A DNA stretch of 64,000 nt, taken from assembly GCF_025961575.1 (NCBI RefSeq), contig NZ_JAOQNX010000008.1, forward strand, positions 1-64,000. The letters are read 5' to 3'. The notes below the pieces were generated by a model that had not been told where the DNA came from, made no database searches, and worked only from the letters and a program-made list of their open reading frames with translations. Made by a program: the position numbers and the translations under genes. The stretch's first letter is position 1; every line of letters begins with the position of its first letter. Shown one piece after another: positions 54,251 through 62,418 of this stretch. The DNA is from Rhodoblastus acidophilus. GTDB lineage: Bacteria > Pseudomonadota > Alphaproteobacteria > Rhizobiales > Beijerinckiaceae.

Positions 54251-54565
54251 ATGACGAAGAGAAGCCGCCGGACGCATTCGCCGGCGTTCAAAGCGAAAGT
54301 GGCCTTGGCCGCCATCGAGGGCGAGAGAACACTTGCCGAGTTGGCGCAGCAGTTCGACGTGCATCCCAACCAGATCACGACGTGGAGGAGCCAGTGCTGG
54401 AGGGCGCCGCCGGCGTGTTCGGTCAGGACAGGGCGGGACCGTCCGAACCGACGGTCGATCTGAAGGCGCTGCACGCCAAGATCGGTGAACTGGCTCTGGA
54501 GAATGATTTTTTGTGCGGCGCGCTCAGCAAGGCGGGCCTGCTGAGCGCAAAAAAATTCCGCGGGG
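54251..54565 (+). pseudogene. Frameshifted, truncated IS3-family orfA
   Basis: The first part reads MTKRSRRTHSPAFKAKVALA and AIEGERTLAELAQQFDVHPN, the helix-turn-helix start of IS3-type (IS407/IS2-like) OrfA. Near 54385-54400 the frame shifts by one, and the rest, LEGAAGVFGQDRAG then KALHAKIGELALENDFLCGA and LSKAGLLSAKK, continues in another frame. Immediately after, the IS sequence stops at the truncated integrase gene of the other strand. OrfB is absent. This is a dead fragment whose arrival may have removed the integrase catalytic domain. Confidence 0.85.
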
Positions 54566-54571
54566 CGCTGT

Positions 54572-55315
54572 CTAAACAAACGGCGCCAGAACCGTCGCTG
54601 TCTTGCTGCTGCTCGCCAGGAACGCATCACGAACCTTAATGGCGTCCGGTCGTGTCAGCGCCTCCAACGGAAGATCGCCGAGTTCATCAGTCACCAGCTT
54701 GATGGCCCGCGCGGCATCCTTGGCGGGCTTGGAACTCGCAGCAATGCCCTTGAGACGCAGATATTCGTTCAGCGCGTCGCTGAGGAGGATTCTCGACGTC
54801 CGACCGTAGAAGAGCCTCTCAGCCTCGACCTGCACGGGGTTCAGCATCTCGCCCATCTCGAAAGCTTTCTGGTCAGCCCCCTTGGTGGGATTGTGCCGAA
54901 TCTGCAGGTACTCCGGCCCGACCCGAAGACCCATGCGCTCATCGAAAAGCTCCCGCGAGTCGTCGCGCGTATGGTCACAGCCTATGTGGGCTTCACCGGG
55001 TTTAAAACCCATCGCATCCAGGAGGGCCGCACCAGCTGCGCGTGTCTCCGGGCTCGTCAGGTCATGACGATTCGCCTCCGGTGACCGCAGCGACCTCCAG
55101 AGCGCGTCATGCTCCGATGCCAGGCGAGCGGCCTTCTTCGCGGCCACCGTCGCGTCTCTTGTTCCAAGGCTTTTGCGGATGTGAGCCTTGCCGTTGTGGT
55201 GCTTCCGCATGTCCTCGGGCACACGCCGGCAATAATAGAGGACGCCGTCCTTCCACGGCATGACGTACTTGGTGGTCAGCTTCAACGCCCCGGACTGGAA
55301 GACGACAAAGGCCAA
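54572..55315 (-). pseudogene. Truncated site-specific integrase next to tRNA-Leu
   Basis: It has a DUF6538-like N-terminus (MPWKDGVLYYCRRVPEDMRK, GKAHIRKSLGTRDATVAAKK) and a core-binding SAM-like domain (ILLSDALNEYLRLKGIAASS, LEALTRPDAIKVRDAFLASS). The catalytic domain is missing: the frame ends shortly after entering the IS3 fragment. The start is uncertain (TTG 55315 or ATG 55261). It points away from the 3' end of tRNA-Leu (55395), the normal arrangement for an element integrated in that tRNA. Not functional. Confidence 0.82.
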
Positions 55316-55394
55316 TGTATCACCAATTGTATCACCAACGGGCGGTCACACCGACGATAAGCGCCTGTAAAACCAGGGGTTTATGGAAATTTCA

Positions 55395-55479
55395 TGGTGC
55401 CCCTGGCCGGGATCGAACCAGCACTCCTTGCGGAACTCGATTTTGAGTCGAGCGCGTCTACCAATTCCGCCACAGGGGC
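55395..55479 (-). tRNA. tRNA-Leu (anticodon CAA)
   Basis: Read on the minus strand, GCCCCTG pairs with CAGGGGC. The D-arm has TGGCGGAATTGGTAGACGC, the anticodon stem CTCGA/TCGAG encloses CTCAAAA with anticodon CAA, and a long variable arm and GGTTCGATCCC T-arm follow. CCA is encoded at the 3' end (55397-55395). An integrase remnant lies 80 bp from its 3' end. Confidence 0.95.
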
Positions 55480-55626
55480 TCTCGGGCGAACATCACCCGA
55501 AGCGGGCCGGACTATAGCGCGCAAACACCGCCCGTCAATCACCTCTGTCGCAAAGTTCACGCCCGCGGTGGTCAGCGTCGGTCGCCGATGCTAAGAGGGC
55601 CGCGTCCCACACGCGGCGGAAAAAAG

Positions 55627-56208
55627 ATGTTCGAAAAACTTTATAAGTGGACCATTTCCCTGGCCGAAAGCCGCCACGCCACTTGGGCGCTCGCCGGCAT
55701 CGCCTTCGCCGAAAGCTCCATCTTTCCCCTGCCGCCCGACCTCATCCTGCTGCCCATGGGGGTCGCCCAGCCGAAAAAAGCCTGGTTCTACGCCGCCGTC
55801 TGCACCGTCGCCTCTGTCCTCGGCGGCGCCGTGGGCTACGCCATCGGCGCGCTGCTTTACGACACTCTGGGCCAGTGGATCATCAATCTCTACGGCTACG
55901 GCGCCAAAATGGACGCGCTCAAGGCGTTCTATGCGCAATGGGGATGGGCCTTCATCCTCGTCAAGGGCCTCACCCCCATCCCCTACAAGCTCGTCACCAT
56001 CGTCAGCGGCCTGCTCGATTACAATTTCGCGCTGTTCATGGCGCTGTCGCTGCTCACGCGCGGCGCCCGCTTCTTTATCCTGGCGGCGGCGATGAACCGG
56101 TTCGGCGACCTGTTCCGCCACTGGATGGAAAAGCATTTTGGGACTTTTGTGATCGGCCTGCTCGTCATTGTCGTGCTGGGCTTCTATCTCGCCACGAAAA
56201 TCGCATGA
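55627..56208 (+). CDS. YqaA/DedA-like membrane protein
   Basis: A 193-residue SNARE-associated (DedA superfamily, YqaA type) membrane protein with five or six hydrophobic segments. Signatures are FAESSIFPLPPDLILLPMGV (about residues 27-46), the GYAIGALLYD helix, FILVKGLTPIPYKLVTIVSG (about 112-131) and LLTRGARFFILAA. Family members act in lipid carrier or phospholipid flipping. It starts MFEKLYKWTISLAESRHATW; an in-frame extension to 55588 lacks support. Its stop overlaps the dsbB start (ATGA). Confidence 0.88.
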   Translation: MFEKLYKWTISLAESRHATWALAGIAFAESSIFPLPPDLILLPMGVAQPKKAWFYAAVCTVASVLGGAVGYAIGALLYDTLGQWIINLYGYGAKMDALKAFYAQWGWAFILVKGLTPIPYKLVTIVSGLLDYNFALFMALSLLTRGARFFILAAAMNRFGDLFRHWMEKHFGTFVIGLLVIVVLGFYLATKIA

Positions 56209-56690
56209 CCGTCAAACCCGTCCATGCCGCCGGGCTGATCCTGGCCGCCGCCGCGCTCGGCCTCATCGGCGCCTGGACGTTTCAGGCGCTCGGCTATGAA
56301 CCCTGCGAATTGTGCCTGAAGGAGCGCTACGCTTTTTACGCCGCGCTGCCGTTGGCGACGGCGGCCATTTTCCTCGCCCGCAACGCCCCGCCGGCCGCCG
56401 CCAGGGTCGTGCTGGCGTTGCTCGCGCTGGTTTTCGCCGCCAATGCGGCGCTGGCGTTTTATCACGTGGGCGTCGAGTGGAAGCTTTGGGCGGGCCCCTC
56501 GGAGTGCTCCGGCGCCTTTGTCAAACCCGCGACCATGGAGGAGTTCCGCCGGCAGTTGCAGCACGCTCAGGTGGCCCGCTGCGACGAACCCGCCCTTAAA
56601 ATTCTCGGGCTGTCGCTCACCTTCTGGAATTTTTTGCTCTCCTCCGCGCTCAGCGCGGTGGCGGGTCTTGGCGCTTCGGCCAAGCGCTAA
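56205..56690 (+). CDS. dsbB: Disulfide bond formation protein DsbB-like
   Basis: A 161-residue inner-membrane protein with four helices. The first periplasmic loop has GYEPCELCLKERYAFYA with the CxxC pair (about residues 35-38); the second has SECSGAFVK...QVARCDEPA with the second Cys pair (about 99 and 126). DsbB reoxidises DsbA and passes electrons to quinone. ATG 56205 overlaps the YqaA stop codon. Its last 4 bases overlap the opposing methyltransferase gene. Confidence 0.88.
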   Translation: MTVKPVHAAGLILAAAALGLIGAWTFQALGYEPCELCLKERYAFYAALPLATAAIFLARNAPPAAARVVLALLALVFAANAALAFYHVGVEWKLWAGPSECSGAFVKPATMEEFRRQLQHAQVARCDEPALKILGLSLTFWNFLLSSALSAVAGLGASAKR

Positions 56691-57547
56691 ATCTTGCTTT
56701 TGTCGCCGAGCGCGCTGGACAGCGGAATCTGCGCCGACCCCGGCCGCAACGGCTTTTGCTGGCTTTCATGCGGCGCCCAGCCGGACAGCCACAAAATCTC
56801 GACGCTGGCGCGAATGCGCCCGTCGGGGTCCGAAAAATTCTGCTGGTAGAGTTCGGCTGCGCGCAGCAGCACGCGGCGGCTCAGCGGCCGTCGCGCGCCC
56901 GCCGCCAAAATATTGGTGGCGCCCATCCCCCTGAGGTCGCGCAGCAGTGCGAACAGATTGTCGTAGCGCACGACAACAGCGTCGCAATCGGCCACCGGCA
57001 GGGCGAAGCCGGCGCGCTGCAGGAGGCCGCCGAGGTCGCGCAGATCGACGAAGGGGAAGACGCGCGGGCTGGCGCCGCCTTCAAACTCCTCCTGGGCTTG
57101 CGTCAGGCAGTGGCGCAATTCCACAAAACTCTGGCCGCCGACCATGGCCGCGAGCAACAGGCCGTCCGGCGCCAGGCTGCGGCGCAATTGGGCGAAGACG
57201 CCGGGCAGATCGTTGACCCATTGCAGCGACAGCGCGCTGAACACGAGGTCGAATTTTTCCGGCGCGAAAGGGGAAAATTCCTCGTCGATGACGAGGTCCG
57301 CGCTTTCCGCGTGAAGGCTTGGCGCGGCGCGGAGGATTTTGCGTCCCGGCGCGGCCAAGGCCTGCGCCGCGGCGGGATGCGGCGAGCCATAGTCCAGCGC
57401 GTTCGCAAACGGACGGGAGATCCCGGACAGCCGATAGACGAAATCCTCGGCGACGCGGTGCGCCAGAAAATCGCAAGGGGCGCGCGCGGCGCGGGCGAGG
57501 CGGCGCCGCAGCAGGGCGCGATCGAAGATTTGGGGCGGATGGGTCAC
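56687..57547 (-). CDS. SAM-dependent methyltransferase-fold protein, NDUFAF5/BioC-like
   Basis: About 286 residues. The stretch QIFDRALLRRRLARAARAPC at the N-terminus, LDYGSPHPAAA as motif I region, and FDLVFSALSLQWVNDLPGVF, then LRRSLAPDGLLLAAMVGGQS and FVELRHCLTQAQ match the alphaproteobacterial relatives of NDUFAF5, a complex I assembly factor, and of BioC. Motif I is weak (DYGSPHP instead of a Gly-rich loop), which suggests altered SAM binding. The start is probably GTG 57547; the frame stays open to 57598. Convergent with dsbB, overlapping by 4 bp. Confidence 0.8.
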   Translation of the reverse strand: MTHPPQIFDRALLRRRLARAARAPCDFLAHRVAEDFVYRLSGISRPFANALDYGSPHPAAAQALAAPGRKILRAAPSLHAESADLVIDEEFSPFAPEKFDLVFSALSLQWVNDLPGVFAQLRRSLAPDGLLLAAMVGGQSFVELRHCLTQAQEEFEGGASPRVFPFVDLRDLGGLLQRAGFALPVADCDAVVVRYDNLFALLRDLRGMGATNILAAGARRPLSRRVLLRAAELYQQNFSDPDGRIRASVEILWLSGWAPHESQQKPLRPGSAQIPLSSALGDKSKI

Positions 57548-57630
57548 GGCCCCTATATGCGCGCGCGGGCGGCGCGTGAAAAGCGTCGCGCGCAACAATT
57601 GTCCTGGGCGAAAAGGGTTATGCTCGCGCC

Positions 57631-58404
57631 ATGTCCCTGCTCGCTTCCGGCCTCGGCGCGATCCGGCGCGTCGGCGTGCTGGCGCTCGATCTGCTCTATC
57701 CCCCGGCCTGCTTGGCCTGCCGGCGCGCCATCGCCGCGCAGGGCGGCCTGTGTCCGGACTGCTGGCGCGCCATGCGCTTCATCGAAAAACCGTTTTGCGC
57801 GCGATTGGGAACGCCGTTCGGAAGCGAAATCTTCGCCGGCGCCGTGTCGCCCGAGGCGCAGGCCGATCCGCCCGTCTTCAACCGGTTGCGCGCCGTCGCC
57901 TGTTTCGAGGAGGGGCCGACCCGGACGCTGGTCCACAGACTGAAATATGGCGATCGCCACGAACTCGCGGCGCCGATCGGGCGGTGGATGGCGCGGGCGG
58001 GCGAAGAGCTCCTCGATGACGCCGACCTGCTCATTCCCGTGCCGCTGCACCGCCAGCGGCTGGCCCACCGCCGTTTCAACCAGTCCGTCGCCCTGGCGCG
58101 CGAAATCGCCAAAAGTTCGGGCGTCCCGCTCGACACCGGCCTGCTCGCCCGCGTCAAAGCGACGCCGCCGCAAGTGGGGCTCAACCGCAAGCTGCGCGCC
58201 GCCAACATGCAGGGGGCGTTCGCCGTGGCGCCGCGCCGGAAGGCCGCTTTGGCGGGCAAACGGCTGGTGTTGGTGGACGATGTCGCCACGTCCGGCGCCA
58301 CCCTGAACGCCGCGGCGCGCGTGTTGCTGCGCGCCGGCGCCGATCGGGTGGACGCGCTGGTGTTCGCAAGGGTTGTGACAGAAACGCGAAACCAGTCTAT
58401 ATAA
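57631..58404 (+). CDS. ComF-family phosphoribosyltransferase-like protein
   Basis: A 257-residue protein of the ComF/GntX family. The N-terminal double zinc-ribbon has YPPACLACRRAIAAQGGLCPDCW (CxxC pairs at about residues 30-33 and 44-47). The PRTase domain has LLIPVPLHRQRLAHRRFNQS (about 132-151) and the PRPP loop RLVLVDDVATSGATLNAAAR (about 210-229). In competent bacteria ComF helps DNA uptake; elsewhere the role is unclear. It is followed about 50 bp later by grxC. Confidence 0.88.
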   Translation: MSLLASGLGAIRRVGVLALDLLYPPACLACRRAIAAQGGLCPDCWRAMRFIEKPFCARLGTPFGSEIFAGAVSPEAQADPPVFNRLRAVACFEEGPTRTLVHRLKYGDRHELAAPIGRWMARAGEELLDDADLLIPVPLHRQRLAHRRFNQSVALAREIAKSSGVPLDTGLLARVKATPPQVGLNRKLRAANMQGAFAVAPRRKAALAGKRLVLVDDVATSGATLNAAARVLLRAGADRVDALVFARVVTETRNQSI

Positions 58405-58457
58405 CCGCTCCGTCAGGCGCCCGCCAAAAACCGGGGCGCGGGAGAATCTTGCCGTCG

Positions 58458-58715
58458 ATGCCTAAAGTCGAAATCTACACCACCGCGACCTGTCCCTATT
58501 GCATGCGCGCGAAAATGCTTCTCGAGGAGAAGAATGTGGCCTTCACCGAGATTTCGGTGGACGGCGACCCGGCGCTGCGCGGAAAAATGACGCAACGCGC
58601 GCAGGGCCGGACCACGGTGCCGCAGATTTTCATCGACGGCCGGCATGTGGGCGGCTGTGACGATCTTTACGCGCTGGACGCGCAAGGCGCCCTCGACCCT
58701 CTTCTCGCCGGCTGA
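58458..58715 (+). CDS. grxC: Glutaredoxin 3
   Basis: An 85-residue class I glutaredoxin. It starts MPKVEIYTTATCPYCMRAKM, with active site CPYC (residues 12-15), and continues ISVDGDPALRGKM, GRTTVPQIFIDGRHVGGCDD with the TVP cis-Pro loop and GG-CDD GSH-binding motif. It reduces disulfides using glutathione in the cytoplasm. ATG 58458 is chosen over TTG 58449. The downstream DUF1178 gene follows within 6 bp, so the two are likely cotranscribed. Confidence 0.95.
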   Translation: MPKVEIYTTATCPYCMRAKMLLEEKNVAFTEISVDGDPALRGKMTQRAQGRTTVPQIFIDGRHVGGCDDLYALDAQGALDPLLAG

Positions 58716-58720
58716 CCCCC

Positions 58721-59173
58721 ATGATCCTCTTCTCCCTCGTCTGCGAAAATGCGCATGAGTTCGAGAGCTGGTTCGCCAGCAACGAGTCCTACGAGTTCCA
58801 GATCGCGCATGATCTGGTGTCCTGCCCGCATTGCAACAGCCTCAAGATCAGCAAGGCGGTGATGGCGCCGGCGGTCGCGCGCAAGGATCGCGGCGCGCGC
58901 GCGCAAAAACCCGAAGACGTCAAGCAGAGCGTGGCGCTGGTCAACGACGCCAGCGGCGAATTGCGCCGGCTCGCCCGCGAATTGCACGAGAAGATCGTCG
59001 CCGCCACCGTGGATGTCGGCGAAAAATTTCCCGACGAAGCCCGCCGCATTCACGACGGCGAGGCGCCGGAGCGGGCGATTCGCGGCCAGGCCTCCCTGGA
59101 GGAGGCGCGCGCGCTGCTCGAGGACGGTGTGGCGATCATGCCCATGCCGACGCTTCCGGACAAGCGGGGGTGA
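58721..59173 (+). CDS. DUF1178 family protein
   Basis: A 150-residue protein starting MILFSLVCENAHEFESWFAS, with a second Cys pair in LVSCPHCNSLKISKAVMAPAVAR; together these look like a zinc-ribbon (Cys8, Cys34 and Cys37 visible). The C-terminal NFPDEARRIHDGEAPERAIRG-like block (here KFPDEARRIHDGEAPERAIR) is the family signature. Function unknown; conserved next to grxC in alphaproteobacteria. Confidence 0.88.
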   Translation: MILFSLVCENAHEFESWFASNESYEFQIAHDLVSCPHCNSLKISKAVMAPAVARKDRGARAQKPEDVKQSVALVNDASGELRRLARELHEKIVAATVDVGEKFPDEARRIHDGEAPERAIRGQASLEEARALLEDGVAIMPMPTLPDKRG

Positions 59174-59250
59174 GATTTTCACCTTTCGCTTGATTTTGAC
59201 GAAAGAACAAAGTACGAACATTGCAGTGAAGGCGCAACGAGGAGGCGGCA

Positions 59251-59508
59251 ATGGCCCGCAGCGCTCTGACCCTGCATTCCGGCGGCGGGCGGCCGCTGCC
59301 GACCGATTGGCGCGACTGGCTGGACAAGCTGCCGGACGATTTGCGCGCCGCCTATGAGGAGCGCGCGGCCCTGATCGAGTTTGACGGCGGCGAAAAACGC
59401 CGCACCGCCGAGCGCCGCGCCTTCGAATGCGTCGTCTGGCGCGACGAGGCGGCGCGCGCCTTTCTCGAGGCTTGCTGTGTGCAAGTCCGCGCCGGGGCTG
59501 GCGCCTGA
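59251..59508 (+). CDS. Hypothetical protein (85 aa)
   Basis: An 85-residue protein: MARSALTLHSGGGRPLPTDW, then RDWLDKLPDDLRAAYEERAA and a C-terminal part with CVVWRDEAARAFLEACCVQV. GAGGAGG lies eight bases before the ATG. Normal composition and a good ribosome site support it as real. No domain recognised. It sits between the DUF1178 gene and the cytosine methyltransferase, all on the plus strand. Confidence 0.6.
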   Translation: MARSALTLHSGGGRPLPTDWRDWLDKLPDDLRAAYEERAALIEFDGGEKRRTAERRAFECVVWRDEAARAFLEACCVQVRAGAGA

Positions 59509-59557
59509 CCCGCGCCTGTGACCTGATTGGCGGGATGATTCGCTCTTTCCCCGCGGC

Positions 59558-60718
59558 ATGACCAGAACGTTCTACGAATTCTTCGCCGGCGGCGGCATGG
59601 CGCGGCTCGGGCTCGGTCCGGGCTGGACCTGCCTGTTCGCCAATGATTTCGACCCGGAAAAGGCCGAGAGCTATCGCGCCAATTGGGGCGGCGAGGATTT
59701 TGTCTGTGGCGATCTGGCCAAGGTCGGCGTCGAGCAATTGCCGGGCGCGGCCGATCTAGCTTGGGCCTCGTTTCCCTGCCAGGACCTCTCGCTGGCCGGG
59801 AACGGCAAGGGCATGGGCGGCGCGCAGGATGAGGTGAAGACGCGCTCGGGCGCCTTCTGGCTGTTCCACGACAAGATGCGCGCGCTGCGGGCGCAGGGGC
59901 GCGCGCCAAGACTGATTGTGCTGGAAAACGTGTCCGGCGTCCTCACCTCGCATGGCGGCCGCGATTTTTGCGCCGTGGTCGCCGCCTTGAGCGATCTCGG
60001 CTATCGCGTCGGCGCTTTCGTTGTCGACGCCCGGCTGTTCACGCCGCAATCGCGGCCGCGCGTGTTCTTCGTCGCCGCCCGCGACGATCTTTTCGCCCGC
60101 GCCAGCGTGGGGCCGGCGCCGGAAAAAATCTGGACGCCGCCGGCCCTTCTCGCCGCGCACAGCCGTCTGCCGCAGCCCTATGCGGCGCGCTGGCTGTGGT
60201 GGCGCCTGCCGGCGCCGGCCCGCCGCAACGCCGAGTTGATCGACCTCCTGGAGGACGAGCCGGAGCAGGCGTGCTGGCGCTCGCCCGCCGCGACGCAAAG
60301 ACTGCTCGATCTGATGGCGCCGGCGCATCTGGAAAAAATCCGCGAGGCGCAGGCCTCGGGCCGGCGCGCCGTGGGCGCGGTCTATCGGCGCACCCGCGCC
60401 GACGAGCAGGGACGCAAGGCGCAACGCGCGGAAATTCGCTTCGACGGCATGGCCGGCTGCCTGCGCACGCCCGGCGGAGGCTCGTCGCGGCAGATCCTGC
60501 TGGAGGTCGAAGGCGCGTCCATCCGCTCGCGGCTGGTGTCGCCGCGCGAGGCGGCGCGGCTGATGGGTCTGCCGGACAGCTACATCCTGCCGGGCAACGC
60601 CACCCAGGCCCTCAAGCTTTGTGGCGACGGCCTGTGCGTCCCGGTGATCCGCCACCTCGCGCAACATTTGCTGGAGCCGCTGCTCGACGGCGAGGCCGAT
60701 CTGGCGGCTGCTGAATAG
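59558..60718 (+). CDS. Solitary DNA (cytosine-5-)-methyltransferase
   Basis: A 386-residue C5 DNA methyltransferase. Motif I is FYEFFAGGGMARLGLG at the N-terminus, motif IV AWASFPCQDLSLAGNGKGMG with catalytic Cys (about residue 73), motif VI RLIVLENVSGVL, motif VIII QSRPRVFFVAAR, then a variable target-recognition region (about 200-290) and motifs IX-X (SPREAARLMGLPDSYILPGN, CGDGLCVPVIRHLAQHLLEP). No restriction endonuclease or Vsr gene is adjacent, so it looks like an orphan methylase. Target sequence unknown. Confidence 0.9.
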   Translation: MTRTFYEFFAGGGMARLGLGPGWTCLFANDFDPEKAESYRANWGGEDFVCGDLAKVGVEQLPGAADLAWASFPCQDLSLAGNGKGMGGAQDEVKTRSGAFWLFHDKMRALRAQGRAPRLIVLENVSGVLTSHGGRDFCAVVAALSDLGYRVGAFVVDARLFTPQSRPRVFFVAARDDLFARASVGPAPEKIWTPPALLAAHSRLPQPYAARWLWWRLPAPARRNAELIDLLEDEPEQACWRSPAATQRLLDLMAPAHLEKIREAQASGRRAVGAVYRRTRADEQGRKAQRAEIRFDGMAGCLRTPGGGSSRQILLEVEGASIRSRLVSPREAARLMGLPDSYILPGNATQALKLCGDGLCVPVIRHLAQHLLEPLLDGEADLAAAE

Positions 60719-60721
60719 CCG

Positions 60722-61441
60722 TCAGGACGACGGCTGGCCCCGCTGGGCGAGACTCGCCAGCAAGACGGCCAGCAAACCCGTGACAAAAATGCCGTCAAAA
60801 GTTCCGGCGCCGCCGATCGAGGCGACGGGCGCGCCGAGCGCGGGGAACAGGCCGAGATTGAGGATGTCGGCGCCGAGCAGCACGCCGAGGCTGCCGCCGA
60901 CATAGGCCAGCGGCGCAAGCTCCTCCCAGGAGACGATGGCTGCGACCAGCGCGGCGGCGATCGGCGGCACGAAGATCGGCAGGGCGATGCCGACCCCGCG
61001 CACCGGCTCCGCCAGCATATGGCAGATGACGGTGATGACGGCGGTGGCGATCAGCGCGCGTCCCAAAAAATTGCGCCGGACGATCAGATAGAGCGACAGC
61101 AGGGTGGGGATCAGCCCGCCGCCGACATTGATGGCCAAAATCATCCCGGGTTCGCTCACCATCTCGGGGACGACGTAGCGCATGCCGAAATAGGTGATCT
61201 CTCCGGGCTCGACGAATGCGTCGCCGCCGAGCTCCGCGATGGGGATGTTGACATAGGAGCCGAGCAGCGAGGCGGCGAGCAGCGCCAGGGCCCAGCCGGA
61301 GGAAATGCCGAGCCGCATATAGGCGAAGCGCAGGATTTTGACCTGAATGAAAATCAGCAGCAGCGCCAGCGCGAGCGCGAAAATCGCGAGAAACGGCCAC
61401 GCCAGGGGGAGGTACTGCGCATGGCCCCAATGGACGTCCAT
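60722..61441 (-). CDS. DUF1614 family membrane protein
   Basis: A 239-residue membrane protein with seven to eight hydrophobic segments. Family features include GSYVNIPIAEL (about residue 60), INVGGGLIPTLLSLYLIVRR (about 105-124) and GAPVASIGGAGTFDGIFVTG near the end. DUF1614 has no known function; it lies close to the C5 methyltransferase stop and points the opposite way. The following small gene on this strand starts upstream at 61689. Confidence 0.85.
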   Translation of the reverse strand: MDVHWGHAQYLPLAWPFLAIFALALALLLIFIQVKILRFAYMRLGISSGWALALLAASLLGSYVNIPIAELGGDAFVEPGEITYFGMRYVVPEMVSEPGMILAINVGGGLIPTLLSLYLIVRRNFLGRALIATAVITVICHMLAEPVRGVGIALPIFVPPIAAALVAAIVSWEELAPLAYVGGSLGVLLGADILNLGLFPALGAPVASIGGAGTFDGIFVTGLLAVLLASLAQRGQPSS

Positions 61442-61470
61442 GGGGCCTCCTTAAGTCGTGAGAACTCAGA

Positions 61471-61689
61471 TCAGGACGACGCCTTTTCGCTCGCCGCGGG
61501 TTCGAAGGCCTCGGCGGGCGCGCCCCATACGAATAGTTCGGGACCGAATTGCACGTCAAGCCTTTGCGCGCCCCGGCCGCGCAACAGCCGGTAGCGGCAC
61601 AGCACGGCCCCCTCGGCGCCATTGGGGAGATTGAGGCGTCTGGCGAAGGGCGAGGCGGTTTTCAGGCGGACTTTTTCACCGGTGATCAT
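61471..61689 (-). CDS. Hypothetical protein (72 aa) before the DUF1614 gene
   Basis: A 72-residue protein starting MITGEKVRLKTASPFARRLN, then LPNGAEGAVLCRYRLLRGRG and QRLDVQFGPELFVWGAPAEA. The pattern of short beta strands (EKVRLK, GAVLCRYRLL, RLDVQFG) looks like a small SH3- or OB-like barrel. It ends 29 bp before the DUF1614 start on the same strand, so the two probably form an operon. The frame is open to 61737 but the upstream part is unsupported. Confidence 0.6.
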   Translation of the reverse strand: MITGEKVRLKTASPFARRLNLPNGAEGAVLCRYRLLRGRGAQRLDVQFGPELFVWGAPAEAFEPAASEKASS

Positions 61690-61795
61690 GACGGCCGCTC
61701 TAAAACGCGTTGTACTGGGCGCGACGTTAAGCCGCATAGGTCATGATATTGCCGCAATGCAGCATGTCCAGCCCAAAGATGGAGCAAATTGGAGA

Positions 61796-62413
61796 TTAAA
61801 TCAGCTTTTTTACGGCTTTTCGTAGCGGAAACAGAATGTCCGCCTCGAACCAGGGATGGCGTCGCAGCCATCCGGTGTTGCGCCAGGAGGGGTGGGGCAA
61901 GGCGATCAGCCTCGGTTCCTGTTGCGGCGCCGCAAACAGGCGCACCCATTCCTCCAAGGGCGCCTTGGGGTCGCAGGCGCGGCCCAGACGCGCCGCATGG
62001 TAGCCGATCGCGGCGCGCCCCACCGCCACCACCAGCTCCGCCTGCGGCATGAGCGCGAACAAGCGATCGTGCCAGAGGGCGCGGCATTCGCGGCGCGGCG
62101 GCAGGTCGGCGCCGCGCGCGTCGTAACCCGGAAAGCAGAAGCCCATGGCGGCGATGGCGATGCGGGACGTGTCGTAGAATGTTTCGCGGTCGATCCCCAG
62201 CCAGAGGCGCAAGCGGTCGCCGGAGGCGTCGTCGAAGGGCAAGCCGCTGGCGTGCACCCGTGCGCCGGGCGCCTGGCCGGCGATCAGCACGCGGGCCGTA
62301 GAGGACACGCGCACCACCGGACGCGGCGCATGAGGCAAGGGCGCGCCGACGGGGTTTTCAACACACGCCCGGCAAGCGCCGATTTCCGCGACCAGTCCGG
62401 CCAGATCGTCCAT
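61796..62413 (-). CDS. Uracil-DNA glycosylase family protein
   Basis: A 205-residue protein of the UDG superfamily. Motif A is RVLIAGQAPGARVHASGLPF with FDDASGDRLRLWLGI (about residues 42-75), and motif B is ALPHPSWRNTGWLRRHPWF (about 170-188), where the HPS His is expected to contact the flipped base. Two Cys near the N-terminus (GACRACVENP) recall the Fe-S ligands of family 4/5 enzymes, but further Cys ligands are unclear. Role: removal of uracil or related damaged bases. Confidence 0.85.
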   Translation of the reverse strand: MDDLAGLVAEIGACRACVENPVGAPLPHAPRPVVRVSSTARVLIAGQAPGARVHASGLPFDDASGDRLRLWLGIDRETFYDTSRIAIAAMGFCFPGYDARGADLPPRRECRALWHDRLFALMPQAELVVAVGRAAIGYHAARLGRACDPKAPLEEWVRLFAAPQQEPRLIALPHPSWRNTGWLRRHPWFEADILFPLRKAVKKLI

Positions 62414-62418
62414 GCGCC

